DNA from: Planctomycetota bacterium
GTDB lineage: Bacteria > Planctomycetota > UBA1135
Length of the DNA stretch: 64,000 bases
Reading direction: 5' to 3'
Assembly (NCBI GenBank): GCA_021776795.1
Contig: JAJFFC010000012.1
Location: 362,724-426,723, forward strand
Shown here: positions 43,602-52,959 of the stretch, one piece after another
Layout of the letters: each line of letters begins with the position of its first letter
Position numbering within the stretch: the stretch's first letter is position 1
Program-made: the position numbers and the translations under genes
The notes under the pieces: generated by a model
Told to the model about the DNA's origin: nothing
Databases searched by the model: none
The model's input: only the letters and a program-made list of their open reading frames with translations

Positions 43602-44479
43602 TCCTTCTTCGCTTCCTTCACCGGAGCCCAGCGCGTTTGGCACTGGAAGTCGTGGATTTCGAGCGAGCGCACCGGCATCGCTTGCGGTAGAGCGCTGTCC
43701 AAGATGTCCACGATCTGCGGCACATTGCGGCCGTCGAAGGTCTTCCATGCCTGCAGCTCGAAGCGCTGGAAAGGAAGTGCCTCTGAATCTGCGGGAGCTT
43801 CTTCCAGAGGGTTCGGCGGCTTACCAAAGTCCAACATGGTGGGGAGCAGGCCATCTTGTTGGTGCGCTACCTCGAGACGGAAAGGAACCCATGAGCCGTC
43901 GGCCCGGCGCAGTTCTCCGCTCAGCACCGAACGCTTGGCCTCTTCTTCGCCTTGAGGGGGAAGCCACTGCAAGGAACGACTGCGCATTTCCATTTGCGCA
44001 ACATCCAAAATCAATAGCAAGTCCTGACACAAATCAAGCGCTTCGTCGATGCTCTCACGGTCCTTGGCGAATTCGTGTCCATTCAACAACTGGCGCTCGC
44101 CCTCTGCTTCCTTCAGCCAATAATCTCGGCCATCAAAGCCTTTGTCGATGCGCCCGCGTTCTGGGTCATCGATGCGCAATCCAATCGATTCGCCATCACG
44201 CTGGCGATAGTCGAGAGTGAAACCGACTTCGCGCGGGCTTTCGCCGCGATCGCGCAGGTACACCTGCAGTTGAAAGCCATCCACCAGCCGCCGTTGCTCA
44301 CTCTTAAACTGATCCTGGGCCAGTTGGCGCAAGAAGGCCACGGCCTTGGGGTCACTCTTGGCCGGAAGCGCAGGGGTGACCTCGGCCTGCGCGACCGGGG
44401 CAGCTGGAGCCGACTGGGCATCGGCAACCTCGACCTGGCAAGAGGCGAGAAGGAGAACTACAGAAAGGAGGCTGGACAT
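43598..44479 (-). CDS. Hypothetical lipoprotein
   Basis: A 293-residue exported protein. MSSLLSVVLLLASC is a clean lipoprotein signal with Cys14, followed by an Ala/Pro-rich linker to about residue 40. The rest is a mixed alpha/beta domain with repeated Tyr/Asp strands (GFTLDYRQRDGESIGLRID; GFDGRDYWLKEAEGERQLLN) loosely like LolA/LppX-type lipid-carrier folds, but I cannot confirm this. It is convergent with mutL and divergent from the M16 pair; 41 bases separate it from the latter. Function unknown. Confidence 0.65.
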   Translation of the reverse strand: MSSLLSVVLLLASCQVEVADAQSAPAAPVAQAEVTPALPAKSDPKAVAFLRQLAQDQFKSEQRRLVDGFQLQVYLRDRGESPREVGFTLDYRQRDGESIGLRIDDPERGRIDKGFDGRDYWLKEAEGERQLLNGHEFAKDRESIDEALDLCQDLLLILDVAQMEMRSRSLQWLPPQGEEEAKRSVLSGELRRADGSWVPFRLEVAHQQDGLLPTMLDFGKPPNPLEEAPADSEALPFQRFELQAWKTFDGRNVPQIVDILDSALPQAMPVRSLEIHDFQCQTRWAPVKEAKKD

Positions 44480-44520
44480 GGCTCGGATGAGAGGTGTCTC
44501 TCGCCTAGGATACGTGCCTG

Positions 44521-45807
44521 ATGGCCTACTCGCAGACCATTCCTCAAACCGTGGCGGTAGCGCCCGGCGTCACCCTGCTGATGCTCCCCGAGCCGCGATT
44601 CAAGCGCGCGCGCGTGAGCATGTTGGCGGATCTTCCTCTCGATGAGGGCCGCGCCGCACGCTCGCTCCTGCTCGACGTTCTCGAGCAGGGCTCAGCCCGC
44701 CATCCAGGGCGCGTTGCCCTGGCGCAGGCCGAACAGGCTGCCTATGGCGCACGGGTCATGATGGGCCGCGGCAGCGCCATGGAGCGGCATCGAACGCGGC
44801 TGGGCATCGAGGTCGTCGGCCAACGATTCCTCCCAGAGGGCGAAGTGGTTTTACCGCCAGCCCTTGCTCTGGCCGGTAGCCTGTGGCAGGAGCCATGGCG
44901 CGGCGATCAGGGCGAGCTGTTCCGCGCCGAAATCGTCGACCGTGAGCGCGAGTTGCTGCTGCAACGCATTCGTGAGCGCATCGATCACCGTTCGGAGTGG
45001 GCCGAAGAGCGCTTCCTGCAGCACCTTTGCCCCGACGAGCCCTTGGGGCTTCTGTCCTGGGGTAGTGAAGAAGATGTTCTCGCTGTGACCATGGATGACA
45101 TGGAGCGCGAGCGCCTGCGTTTGCTGAACGAGGCCGAGGTCCTGGTCCTCGCGATTGGCCCGCTGCAGGCCGACGACCTCTTGCCCTGGCTGCGCGAAAT
45201 GTTCCCGGGTGACCGCAAGCCTTGGCAGCCGCCAGCGCAGGAATTGCGCGAGGCGGGGGAGTTACGCATGGTGCGCGAAGAACTCGACCTCGATCAAGCG
45301 CAGTTTCATATGGGTTTCCGCTTGCCGCCACCGCCAGATCCGCAACAACGGGCAGCGCTGCAAGTCGCCAACGTCATCTTTGGCGGAGGCGTGACCGGCC
45401 GCCTGTTCCGAGTCGTGCGCGAAGAGCGTTCCTTGGCCTATGGCATCGGCAGCATGCTGCGTCCGAGGAAAGGCCTGATGACGGTCGCTGCAGGCATCGA
45501 CGCCAACGCCGCCGACGAAGTGCAAGACGCTGTGTTGGAGCAGTGGCAAGACTTGGTCCAACAGGGACCAACGCCAGAAGAAATGAGCACCGCCATGGTC
45601 GCCATTCTGGACCGCTTGGCAGCCGTCGCCGATGACGCCGGTAGTCTTGGCGCCTTCCATCAACGCGAATTCCATCGCGGAACTCATCTCACTCCGGCAG
45701 CGTGGGCCGAGCACCTGCAAGCGGTGACGCCGGAGCAAGTCGCCCAAGCGGCTTCCTTGTGGAAAGCCGATTTGCGCTACCTCCTAGCCCCGGAAAGCAA
45801 GGCATGA
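44521..45807 (+). CDS. M16-family peptidase-like subunit without zinc motif (YfmF-like)
   Basis: A 428-residue M16-fold protein that lacks the HxxEH zinc motif, so is probably the non-catalytic partner. Recognisable M16 features are the C-terminal half LQVANVIFGGGVTGRLFRVV followed by REERSLAYGIGSM. In M16B pairs one subunit carries zinc and the other the Arg/Tyr site, and the following gene is the active type. B. subtilis YfmF/YfmH are needed for 5-aminopentanol modification of EF-P; a similar link is only a suggestion. The stop overlaps the next start by 4 bases. Confidence 0.75.
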   Translation: MAYSQTIPQTVAVAPGVTLLMLPEPRFKRARVSMLADLPLDEGRAARSLLLDVLEQGSARHPGRVALAQAEQAAYGARVMMGRGSAMERHRTRLGIEVVGQRFLPEGEVVLPPALALAGSLWQEPWRGDQGELFRAEIVDRERELLLQRIRERIDHRSEWAEERFLQHLCPDEPLGLLSWGSEEDVLAVTMDDMERERLRLLNEAEVLVLAIGPLQADDLLPWLREMFPGDRKPWQPPAQELREAGELRMVREELDLDQAQFHMGFRLPPPPDPQQRAALQVANVIFGGGVTGRLFRVVREERSLAYGIGSMLRPRKGLMTVAAGIDANAADEVQDAVLEQWQDLVQQGPTPEEMSTAMVAILDRLAAVADDAGSLGAFHQREFHRGTHLTPAAWAEHLQAVTPEQVAQAASLWKADLRYLLAPESKA

Positions 45808-47096
45808 AAATCCTGCAAACTTTGCAACACCCCTTGGCGGGCGAAACCGTCGTCCTTGCCGAAAGTGCCCATGGCGTGCGTTTGGCCTTGTGCCCAACCC
45901 CCGGCTTCTCCGCGGCTTCGGCTCACTTCGGGTTGCGCTTCGGCTCTGCCGATACCCGCTTTCGCATGCCCGACGGCCGCCAGGTCGAGGTGCCCGATGG
46001 CTCGGCGCATTATCTGGAGCACAAGTTGTTTGAAGGCCGCGAAGAAAAGGTCTTCGACCGCTTCGGGCGCCTTGGCGCGAGCTTTAATGGCGGCACCGGA
46101 TTTCACGCCACGACCTATCACTTTGAATCTTCCGGCCACTTTGAGCCGTGCTTAGAAGTGTTGACCGACTTTGTGCAGCACCCTCTGATTACGCAAGAGC
46201 GCGTCGACAAGGAGCGCGGGATTATTGAACAGGAAGTGCGCATGTACGACGACCACCCCGCTTATCGTGGGATCTTTTTGCTGCACCAAGCGCTCTATCA
46301 CAACCTGCCGATTCAGGTGTCGCCCGGCGGTCGTGTGGCCGATGTTCACGTCATTACTGCTGCCGATTTGCAATCTTGCTTCGATGGCTTCTATCGTCCG
46401 CAAGACATGTGCTTGTCCTTGGCCGGAGACTTCGATCCGGAGCAGGTGCTTCATTTTGTTGACCAGCACCTAGACCTGCCGCCACGCGAGGTTGCTGAGC
46501 GCACCCCCTTGTCCGAACCTGGGAAACCTCAACATGCATGGCTAGAGGAGAGTTTTCCGGTGAGTCGGCCCCAGGTCTACATCGGGTTCCGCGAACCAGC
46601 AGGGGTTGGGTTGGGGGCCCCGCGCATGGAGCGCCGCATCTTGTCGAGTTTGATCTTAGATTTGATCTTTGACCGTTCCTCGGAAATCCATGAGCAGCTG
46701 TACCGCGATGGCATCGTCGATGACAGCTTGTCTTGTTACTGGACCGATGACGCCTCTTGGGGCCATGTGGTCATTCAAGCCGTGCACGATGAGCCCAAGG
46801 TCTTTGTCGACGCCATCCAACAGGCGCTCACGCGCTTTGCCGCCGACGGACCTTCGCGCGAAGACGCCGAGCGCCTGCGCCGTGCCGCCTATGGTGCTTC
46901 CGTCAGTTCCTTGCAGACGCCCTCGGCTTTGGCTAGTAGCTTGTTGCGTGGCATGATGGACGATGACCAGCCTTTTGCGACTCTAGATTTCTTGGCGCAA
47001 ATGGACTTCGAGCAACTGAGTGCTCGCGCTCGCGAAATGTTCGGTGAGGAGCGTCGTGCGGTAGCGATTTTGCAGCCGGGCGAACGTAGCGAATAA
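45804..47096 (+). CDS. M16-family zinc peptidase (YfmH-like)
   Basis: The active partner of the preceding gene, 430 residues. HYLEH in the SAHYLEHKLFEG block is the inverted zinc motif HxxEH, and the second zinc Glu lies in ERGIIEQEVRMYDDHPAYRG about 75 residues later. ATG 45804 overlaps the partner's stop; upstream in-frame starts lie inside it. Cytoplasmic, with no signal peptide. The two M16 genes and miaA form one operon, with miaA starting 9 bases later. Confidence 0.85.
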   Translation: MKILQTLQHPLAGETVVLAESAHGVRLALCPTPGFSAASAHFGLRFGSADTRFRMPDGRQVEVPDGSAHYLEHKLFEGREEKVFDRFGRLGASFNGGTGFHATTYHFESSGHFEPCLEVLTDFVQHPLITQERVDKERGIIEQEVRMYDDHPAYRGIFLLHQALYHNLPIQVSPGGRVADVHVITAADLQSCFDGFYRPQDMCLSLAGDFDPEQVLHFVDQHLDLPPREVAERTPLSEPGKPQHAWLEESFPVSRPQVYIGFREPAGVGLGAPRMERRILSSLILDLIFDRSSEIHEQLYRDGIVDDSLSCYWTDDASWGHVVIQAVHDEPKVFVDAIQQALTRFAADGPSREDAERLRRAAYGASVSSLQTPSALASSLLRGMMDDDQPFATLDFLAQMDFEQLSARAREMFGEERRAVAILQPGERSE

Positions 47097-47105
47097 GGCA
47101 TCGCC

Positions 47106-48035
47106 ATGGCCGCACGAGTGTTTCTGCTAGGCCCAACGGCTTCTGGGAAAACTTCCTTGGGAGTTGCCCTAGCCAAAGAGCTCGATGCAGAAATCCTCTC
47201 GTTAGATTCCATGCTGGTCTATCGCGATTTAAATATCGCCACGGCAAAGCCAACGGCCGCAGAACAAGGGGGCGTGCCGCACCACCTCATGGATTTGGTG
47301 AGCGTGGACCAGGGCTTTTCGGTGGCGCAATACCGTGAAGCTGCCTTGGCTGCCGAAGCCGAGGTGCGCTCGCGTGGCAAGCGCGTTCTTTATGTGGGCG
47401 GGACCCCGATGTGGTTGCGCGCCCTGGTGCATGGCCTGGTCGAAGTGCCGCCGGTGCCACAGGAAATTGAGCAAGAGCTGCAACAGCAGTGGGCTTCTAC
47501 GAATGGCCCTGCGCAAATCCGCAAAGCCCTGCAGCAGGTCGATCCCGAAGTGGCGGAGCGCATTCATCCTCACGATGAGCGCAGGCATATCCGGGCCTTA
47601 GGGACCTACCGCGCCACCGGGCGCTCTCTGGGCGATTGGCAGGGGCAGTGGAAGCCGGATCAGCATGCCCTCGGGGAACTTGCCTTGTGCTTAGATTGGC
47701 AGCGTGAAGCCTTGCATGCGCGGCTGACCAAGCGCTTATCGATGATGGAGGACGAAGGCTTGTTCGCGGAAGTTCAGACCCTGGCCGACAATCCAGGTTT
47801 TGGTCCCACAGCTGCCAAAGCCATTGGCGTTTCCGCCGTCTTGCGTCATTTCCAAGGAGAACTTGCCTGCGCGGAAGCCTTGGCTGAAACTTTGCGCGCA
47901 ACCAAAACTTTGGTGCGGCGCCAAGCGACCTGGTTGCGCCGCTTCCCAGATTTACGTCGGCTCGAAATGCAGGAAGAGGAAGCCCCCTCAGCGCTGCTCG
48001 CGCGCGCCATGTCCGCGCTTGCCACCGAGCTCTAG
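47106..48035 (+). CDS. miaA: tRNA dimethylallyltransferase MiaA
   Basis: Adds a dimethylallyl group to A37 of tRNAs reading UNN codons; 309 residues. Seen: P-loop FLLGPTASGKTSLGVALAKE, LDSMLVYRDLNIATAKPT, VPHHLMDLVSVDQGFSVAQY, VGGTPMWLRALVHG and AAKAIGVSAVLRHFQGE near the end. Length is normal. The 3' end overlaps the convergent endonuclease/exonuclease/phosphatase gene by 48 bases. Confidence 0.95.
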   Translation: MAARVFLLGPTASGKTSLGVALAKELDAEILSLDSMLVYRDLNIATAKPTAAEQGGVPHHLMDLVSVDQGFSVAQYREAALAAEAEVRSRGKRVLYVGGTPMWLRALVHGLVEVPPVPQEIEQELQQQWASTNGPAQIRKALQQVDPEVAERIHPHDERRHIRALGTYRATGRSLGDWQGQWKPDQHALGELALCLDWQREALHARLTKRLSMMEDEGLFAEVQTLADNPGFGPTAAKAIGVSAVLRHFQGELACAEALAETLRATKTLVRRQATWLRRFPDLRRLEMQEEEAPSALLARAMSALATEL

Positions 48036-48953
48036 GTCGACCACAAAGCCGCGGTGGTCGCTGTACATCCATGGCATCAGGCGAAAGTTTTTTAGATTCA
48101 GGTCGCCCTTGCCGAGCGCATGATCAATCGGCAGTCGCATGAACTTGCCCGGAAGCATGCCCCAACTCGACAAATAGCCCTGACCTCGGCGAGCATGTTG
48201 CAAACCACCAACTCGTTCTAGGTCACGGAATTCAGCGGCCCATGGCGTAGAGTTGAGATCGCCCATCACGACGCACTGATCTGGGTCTGCAGCCCATGCC
48301 GCGATTTGGCGCAATGCTGGGCGATGGGAGTTTCGGGTTGGTACGCGGCTGTGGGCAGTAATCAGGGTGAAGCGGCGGCGCTCGACGACGACCTCGGCAG
48401 AAATGACTTCGCGGCCGCCAGGAACACCGACCACGCGCTTTTCCTCTAGAGGCCAGCGCGAGGCAATCAGGACATCGCCCTTGGGGGCGCGATGGCGGAA
48501 GGCATATCCAGGAAGGCGCCAATCCATATCCGCGCTCATTTCGCCGAGACAAATGATGTCTGGGGGGTCTTTTGCCAAATACGCTTCCGCTGCCCGAAGC
48601 GCCATTTCGTCGTGGTGGACGTTGAACCACATCATCGAGAGTTGGCTCGGATCCTCGAGATCGACCACCTGCGGCGGGCGCATGGTCCAAAGCATGACTG
48701 CGCTGTGGCACAAAACCATGGTGATTGCCAAGGCTTGCACCAGTCCTGGACGCCAGAAGGCACCGCCAACTTTGGGCACAAAGCGCACCAGCAACCATGT
48801 CGCAACCCAGCATGCGCCGAGATACAACTGGAAATGTGCAAATAGGCTCAAATTAGTCTCAAAACACCCGGCAAGTGCAAACAAGCTCACGCCGACCTGG
48901 GCTCCTGCCAGGATGCGCAGGAAGCGGCCACGGTGGCGGCGGGGGCCTTTCAT
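47988..48953 (-). CDS. Membrane-anchored endonuclease/exonuclease/phosphatase family protein
   Basis: A 321-residue protein with three N-terminal hydrophobic segments (about 12-100) and a C-terminal EEP domain. Domain motifs: SMMWFNVHHDE (first strand), IICLGEMSAD with the metal Glu, THSR-like ITAHSRVPTRNSH, VVMGDLNSTPW (catalytic Asp-x-Asn) and the closing MYSDHRGFVVDL with Ser-Asp-His. This topology is like membrane-bound EEP proteins such as YafD/YbhP. Substrate unknown. Divergent from the SPFH pair across 64 bases. Confidence 0.82.
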   Translation of the reverse strand: MKGPRRHRGRFLRILAGAQVGVSLFALAGCFETNLSLFAHFQLYLGACWVATWLLVRFVPKVGGAFWRPGLVQALAITMVLCHSAVMLWTMRPPQVVDLEDPSQLSMMWFNVHHDEMALRAAEAYLAKDPPDIICLGEMSADMDWRLPGYAFRHRAPKGDVLIASRWPLEEKRVVGVPGGREVISAEVVVERRRFTLITAHSRVPTRNSHRPALRQIAAWAADPDQCVVMGDLNSTPWAAEFRDLERVGGLQHARRGQGYLSSWGMLPGKFMRLPIDHALGKGDLNLKNFRLMPWMYSDHRGFVVDLELGGKRGHGAREQR

Positions 48954-49017
48954 GATTCAGAGCATAGAGAAGAGGAGTTTCCCCTTCCAACGCGCTATCC
49001 TGCGCGTAAGTAAGCCG

Positions 49018-50199
49018 ATGAGTTCCCCTAATGATTTCCCAGATTTGGGTGGCCGCAAGCCACCTCCCACACCGCGAAGGCAGGCCCCGCAAGGCGGCCC
49101 TCAACTTCCGGATTTCCCGAAACGCGCGATTGTGATTGGCGGCATGATTGTGGTGCTGCTCCTCGTCGTCGTTGGCGCCTTCATCACCGGTAAAGGTGGC
49201 ATCATCGAGGTGAAAGACACCGAAGTTGCCGTGGTGGTGAACTATCTGACTGGCTCAGAAGAGATCATTAACCAGCCGGGCTTCACCATCTTCTTCCCGC
49301 TAGTCTCGCAGGCTTTCGTCTTCGATAAGTCGCCGAACAAGTTCATGATGGAAGGCGAACGCGACATAGATGCCAATCATGTTTCCAAGCTCACCGTCCG
49401 CGCCAACGATGGCTCGAACTTCTGGTTTGAAACTCTGGAGATTCAGTACCGCATCATTCCGGGCAAGGCCGATATCGTCCTTCATGACTCGGGACCTGGC
49501 GAGGCCTTCAAGGAAAACTGGATCCGTGCCTTTGCTCGTTCCGTATTGCGTGATGAGTTCGGCCGCTACTCTGCAGAAGAAGTCGCCGACCCTAGTACCT
49601 ACAACATCGCAACGCAAGCTGCCCAGGATCGTTTGAACGTCATGCTCGATCCGCATGGCATTTCGATTATTCAAATCATTACGCCGAAACCCAAGTTTGT
49701 AGAGCGCTATGAACGCGCGATTGAAGACCGCAAGGTGGCCAACCAAGAGGTGGAAAAACTAAAGGCCAAGGCGCAACAGTTAAAGCGCGAACGCGAACGG
49801 CGTCTTGCCAACATCGATCGTGACAAGGCCACCGATTACGAACAGCTGCTTGGTACGCTCGAAGCCAATCGAATCTCCGCAGAGAAAGATGCGGTTCGTA
49901 CCATGAAAGATGCCGATGCTTACAACATCGAGATTTCTGCCTCGGGCCGCTCGAAAGAGAAGCGTCTGACCCAGGAAGCACGCGGCCTAGAGCAACAGGC
50001 GCGTAAAGAAGCGGAAGGCTTGGTGGCCAAGGTGGAAGCCTTGGCGGCTCGCGGTGACATTCTGGTCCGCGAAGCTCTTGCCGAACAGCTTTCTCGTATT
50101 CGCTTTGAAATCGTGCCTTACCGGCGCGATCCCGCTCCGACGCGAGTCGAGCTCTTGGGCCAAAGCCCGCTTCAAGGAGCCCTGGAGGGGAACCGATGA
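49018..50199 (+). CDS. SPFH/prohibitin-like membrane protein A
   Basis: A 393-residue protein: a Pro-rich cytoplasmic N-terminus (residues 1-35), one membrane helix (about 38-58, AIVIGGMIVVLLLVVVGAFI), an SPFH domain beginning EVKDTEVAVVVNYLTGSE and a long helical coiled-coil region rich in Lys/Glu/Arg (about 240-360). HflK-like proteins have this layout. The ATG at 49018 is chosen because the frame upstream lies antisense to the divergent gene. It overlaps the second SPFH gene by 4 bases, and the two probably form a ring-shaped hetero-oligomer; no FtsH is adjacent. Confidence 0.82.
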   Translation: MSSPNDFPDLGGRKPPPTPRRQAPQGGPQLPDFPKRAIVIGGMIVVLLLVVVGAFITGKGGIIEVKDTEVAVVVNYLTGSEEIINQPGFTIFFPLVSQAFVFDKSPNKFMMEGERDIDANHVSKLTVRANDGSNFWFETLEIQYRIIPGKADIVLHDSGPGEAFKENWIRAFARSVLRDEFGRYSAEEVADPSTYNIATQAAQDRLNVMLDPHGISIIQIITPKPKFVERYERAIEDRKVANQEVEKLKAKAQQLKRERERRLANIDRDKATDYEQLLGTLEANRISAEKDAVRTMKDADAYNIEISASGRSKEKRLTQEARGLEQQARKEAEGLVAKVEALAARGDILVREALAEQLSRIRFEIVPYRRDPAPTRVELLGQSPLQGALEGNR

Positions 50200-51260
50200 A
50201 AAAGCTGATTACCATCATTGTTATCCTGATTTTGCTACCAATCCTTTTCACCATTCTGGTGAAGCGGGTGCCGCCAGCCACGATTGGCGTGAAGCAGAAT
50301 CAATGGGCAGGTGCCGGTATTGTCGCGAAGGACTACCCCACCGGCTTTCACATCGGCGTCAGTGGAGTGCACAAGTGGTACTTCCTGCCAGCAAAAACTC
50401 ACTTTCTCCACTTCAACAGTGAACGCGGAAGCAGTGGAGGCACCGATGACTGGGCTTTGCCTCTCGAGATTCGTACCACCGACAACAACGTCGTGAGTTT
50501 CGAACTGTCGATCTCCTACAAGATTATCGATACGGAAGCCCACCTGATTGTCGACGAAGGTATGCAACATGATTATCGCGATCGTGTGCGTTCCACGGTG
50601 ACGGCTGTCTTGCGCCGCGAACTGCCGAACCTCACTTCCGAGGACTTGCAGGACACCGATGTCCGTTTGGGTCGCGTTCTGTCGACCTTGCCCGTCTTGA
50701 ACGAAGATCTGAAGGAATTCCACTGTGTGGCGGACTCGATCTTGATTCGTCGGATTCGCTTCCAAAATGAGTACGAAGAGAAGCTTCAGGAGAAGCAGTA
50801 CCTTCGCCAGAAGGCCTTGCTCGACAATGCGCAAACCGGCGTTGCCGAAGAAGAGAAAACGGTCAACTTGATCGAGAAGCAGATTGTGGCTGCCGAGCTG
50901 ACTCTCATCCAAAACTGGGATAAGCGCGTGCAAGAGAAGAAGTCGGAATACGACGTCTTGATTGCCACGATTGTTGCGGATGCCGAAGTCTATGCCGCTG
51001 AAGTGCGCGCCCAAGGCTCGGCAGAAGCGGTGATCTCTGAGGCAAATGGTCGCCTAGCGGTAGAGAAGGCCGAAGCTTTGCGCAACGAGTTGCGCACGGC
51101 AGCGCTGAACTCGGAAGGCGGTCGCATCCTGCTGGGCCTGGAAGCGGCACAGAATCTAAACATCCCGTCGGTGACGCTGAATAGCGATGACCCCGCGGTG
51201 CCAATGATTCTGGACCTCGGGCAGCTCACGCGGATGCTCGTCGGCGAGACCAAGGAGTAA
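50196..51260 (+). CDS. SPFH/prohibitin-like membrane protein B
   Basis: A 354-residue partner of the preceding protein. An N-terminal membrane helix MKKLITIIVILILLPILFTIL is followed by the SPFH domain (IGVKQNQWAGAGIVAKDYPTG; LEIRTTDNNVVSFELSISYK), a long coiled coil (EKLQEKQYLRQKALLDNAQT onward) and a short C-terminal helical tail. Shared order and overlap indicate a co-assembled pair like HflC/HflK or prohibitins. A hairpin that could terminate transcription follows the stop. Confidence 0.83.
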   Translation: MKKLITIIVILILLPILFTILVKRVPPATIGVKQNQWAGAGIVAKDYPTGFHIGVSGVHKWYFLPAKTHFLHFNSERGSSGGTDDWALPLEIRTTDNNVVSFELSISYKIIDTEAHLIVDEGMQHDYRDRVRSTVTAVLRRELPNLTSEDLQDTDVRLGRVLSTLPVLNEDLKEFHCVADSILIRRIRFQNEYEEKLQEKQYLRQKALLDNAQTGVAEEEKTVNLIEKQIVAAELTLIQNWDKRVQEKKSEYDVLIATIVADAEVYAAEVRAQGSAEAVISEANGRLAVEKAEALRNELRTAALNSEGGRILLGLEAAQNLNIPSVTLNSDDPAVPMILDLGQLTRMLVGETKE

Positions 51261-51273
51261 TCTCCTTGAGGCA

Positions 51274-51301
51274 ACGGGGGCGCTTTTAGCGCTCCCGTTT
51301 G
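51274..51301 (+). terminator. Hairpin after the SPFH operon
   Basis: ACGGGGGCGCT (51274-51284) and AGCGCTCCCGT (51288-51298) form an 11-base-pair stem with one G-U pair and a TTT loop, followed only by TT. The weak T-run lowers confidence, but its place 14 bases after the SPFH stop fits a terminator. It overlaps the last codons of the convergent antiporter gene. Confidence 0.55.
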
Positions 51302-52959
51302 CGCAATAGAGAGAGCACTTCGGTGCGCTCTACCAGACCGACTAGCTTGCCTTCCTGATCCACCGCGGCAGCAATGTCGCCGGGGAACTCTTGGAAGAAG
51401 ATCTTGGCGTGATCGAGGTCTTCTCCCACGGTTAGGGCGCTTTCCTCGGCACCCAAGGTCGCCAAGTCTTCTGCCGTCACCAAGCTGGCCGTGGTGCGGT
51501 CATAGGCCACCTTGCTCAGTTCGGCGAGCGAAATCAGGCCGACCAAGCGGCGCTCCGGATCAATCACCGGATACATGCTGAAGGGAGAGCTGTTGGCGAA
51601 GCGCAAGATGTCGTCCATGGTGGCTTCGCGAGGCAGGGCGGCCACATTCGGGCGCATGAAGCGGCCTACCGTGCCGGCGGGAGCAGCCTCTTGGGCTTTC
51701 TCATGCCCGGAACCGCGCAAGGTGCGGCCAATCGAGGCGAGCAAACTATCGGCGCTGCCGCTGTCGGGGTTGTGGGTGAGTAGGTTGCCCAGGCTGACCT
51801 CGCCTGCAGCCACCGCCACGCGCTTGACCAAAATGGGTCCAATCAGTTCAAAGATGACCACCGAGCCTAAAATCACACTCAGGATGGTTTCGGCGAGTTC
51901 TGGGCTATAGCGGCCCACGTAGTTGGCCAGCGCGATTGCCGCGCCAGCCTGACACAACAATCCCAGACCCATGGGCACGCGTTCACCGGTCTTGCGGCTG
52001 CCATCTCCGTCAGCATCTCCGCCAAGGCCAAGGCGCATGCTCAAGACTTTGCCAGCCGAGCGGGCGAGGACATAACACACGACCACCAAAATGTTGTCGC
52101 CGAGCTTTTCGAAGTTGAGGTGGCTACCACTGAGGACGAAGAACAACACAAAGGCTGGTTGCGCATAGACGTCCATGCCTGCAGTCACGCGGGGGAAGAA
52201 GCGAGAGCGGTTGGCGACCACCGCACCGGTGACCAAGAAGGCCAACATATGGGGTACCTCGGTGTAATTGCATACGCCAATCGTCAGGAAGATGATCGCC
52301 AATAGAGGGACGGCATCGTTCTCGCGGCCGACCTGCTCTTGCAGGAAAATCAGGAAGTGGCCCGCAATCAAACCGATCAGCAAGGATCCGGTCAAATCCC
52401 AAACTGGTGCGAGGACGCTGGCTTCACCGCCATCAATCGCCATCAAGGCCAGCAATGCTAGCTCGAATAAGAAAATCGCCCAAATATTGGATAGTGCGGT
52501 GAGGCGCTTTAATGCACGCGTCACCGGGCCCTTGGCCTGGAATTCATGCAGGACCTCCAAGGTGGTGGCAGGAGCCACCGCAATGCCCAAGATGCCCAGG
52601 ATTAAGCCTCCGGCGAAGGAGCCCAGGGCCAGGCCGCAAGTGAGGCCGACCAAGCCCGCGGTGATGCCTGCGTCGAGAAAAGAAACACGCGCCAAACGGC
52701 CCAGGCCACGGCTATTGGGGCCGGTCGTGAACTGGCCACCTAAGACGAACAAGGCCAAGGCCATCGCCAGGGCATTGATCGGGGTGTTGAAGGTACTCAG
52801 TTGTTCATGATCAATGCGCAACGGCCCCTCGAACAGGTGAATCACAATGCCTGCCGCCAAATACCCGGTCAAGGTCGGGAGGCGCAACATACGCGCCAGC
52901 CAGCCACCCACCACACCAGCGGCGAGGAGCAATCCAAGAAGGGTTAGTCCAGCAAGCAT
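51286..52959 (-). CDS. Kef-type cation/proton antiporter with C-terminal CBS domains
   Basis: A 557-residue membrane antiporter. About 12 hydrophobic segments make the CPA2 domain (residues 5-390), including RMLRLPTLTGYLAAGIV and ALFVLGGQFTTGPNSRGLGR. A cytosolic C-terminus (440-557) has two CBS-like repeats: FMRPNVAALPREATMDDILR then VIDPERRLVGLISLAELSK, and a second ending VDQEGKLVGLVERTEVLSLL. CBS pairs often bind adenine nucleotides and gate the transporter. No Rossmann RCK domain is seen. It starts immediately after the polA stop in the recJ-yqaA-polA unit. Confidence 0.85.
   Translation of the reverse strand: MLAGLTLLGLLLAAGVVGGWLARMLRLPTLTGYLAAGIVIHLFEGPLRIDHEQLSTFNTPINALAMALALFVLGGQFTTGPNSRGLGRLARVSFLDAGITAGLVGLTCGLALGSFAGGLILGILGIAVAPATTLEVLHEFQAKGPVTRALKRLTALSNIWAIFLFELALLALMAIDGGEASVLAPVWDLTGSLLIGLIAGHFLIFLQEQVGRENDAVPLLAIIFLTIGVCNYTEVPHMLAFLVTGAVVANRSRFFPRVTAGMDVYAQPAFVLFFVLSGSHLNFEKLGDNILVVVCYVLARSAGKVLSMRLGLGGDADGDGSRKTGERVPMGLGLLCQAGAAIALANYVGRYSPELAETILSVILGSVVIFELIGPILVKRVAVAAGEVSLGNLLTHNPDSGSADSLLASIGRTLRGSGHEKAQEAAPAGTVGRFMRPNVAALPREATMDDILRFANSSPFSMYPVIDPERRLVGLISLAELSKVAYDRTTASLVTAEDLATLGAEESALTVGEDLDHAKIFFQEFPGDIAAAVDQEGKLVGLVERTEVLSLLRKRER

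Noticed and set aside
48367-49017. N-terminal extension of the first SPFH gene
   Set aside because: The extra 217 codons lie antisense to the EEP gene, and the SPFH-like order begins at 49018.
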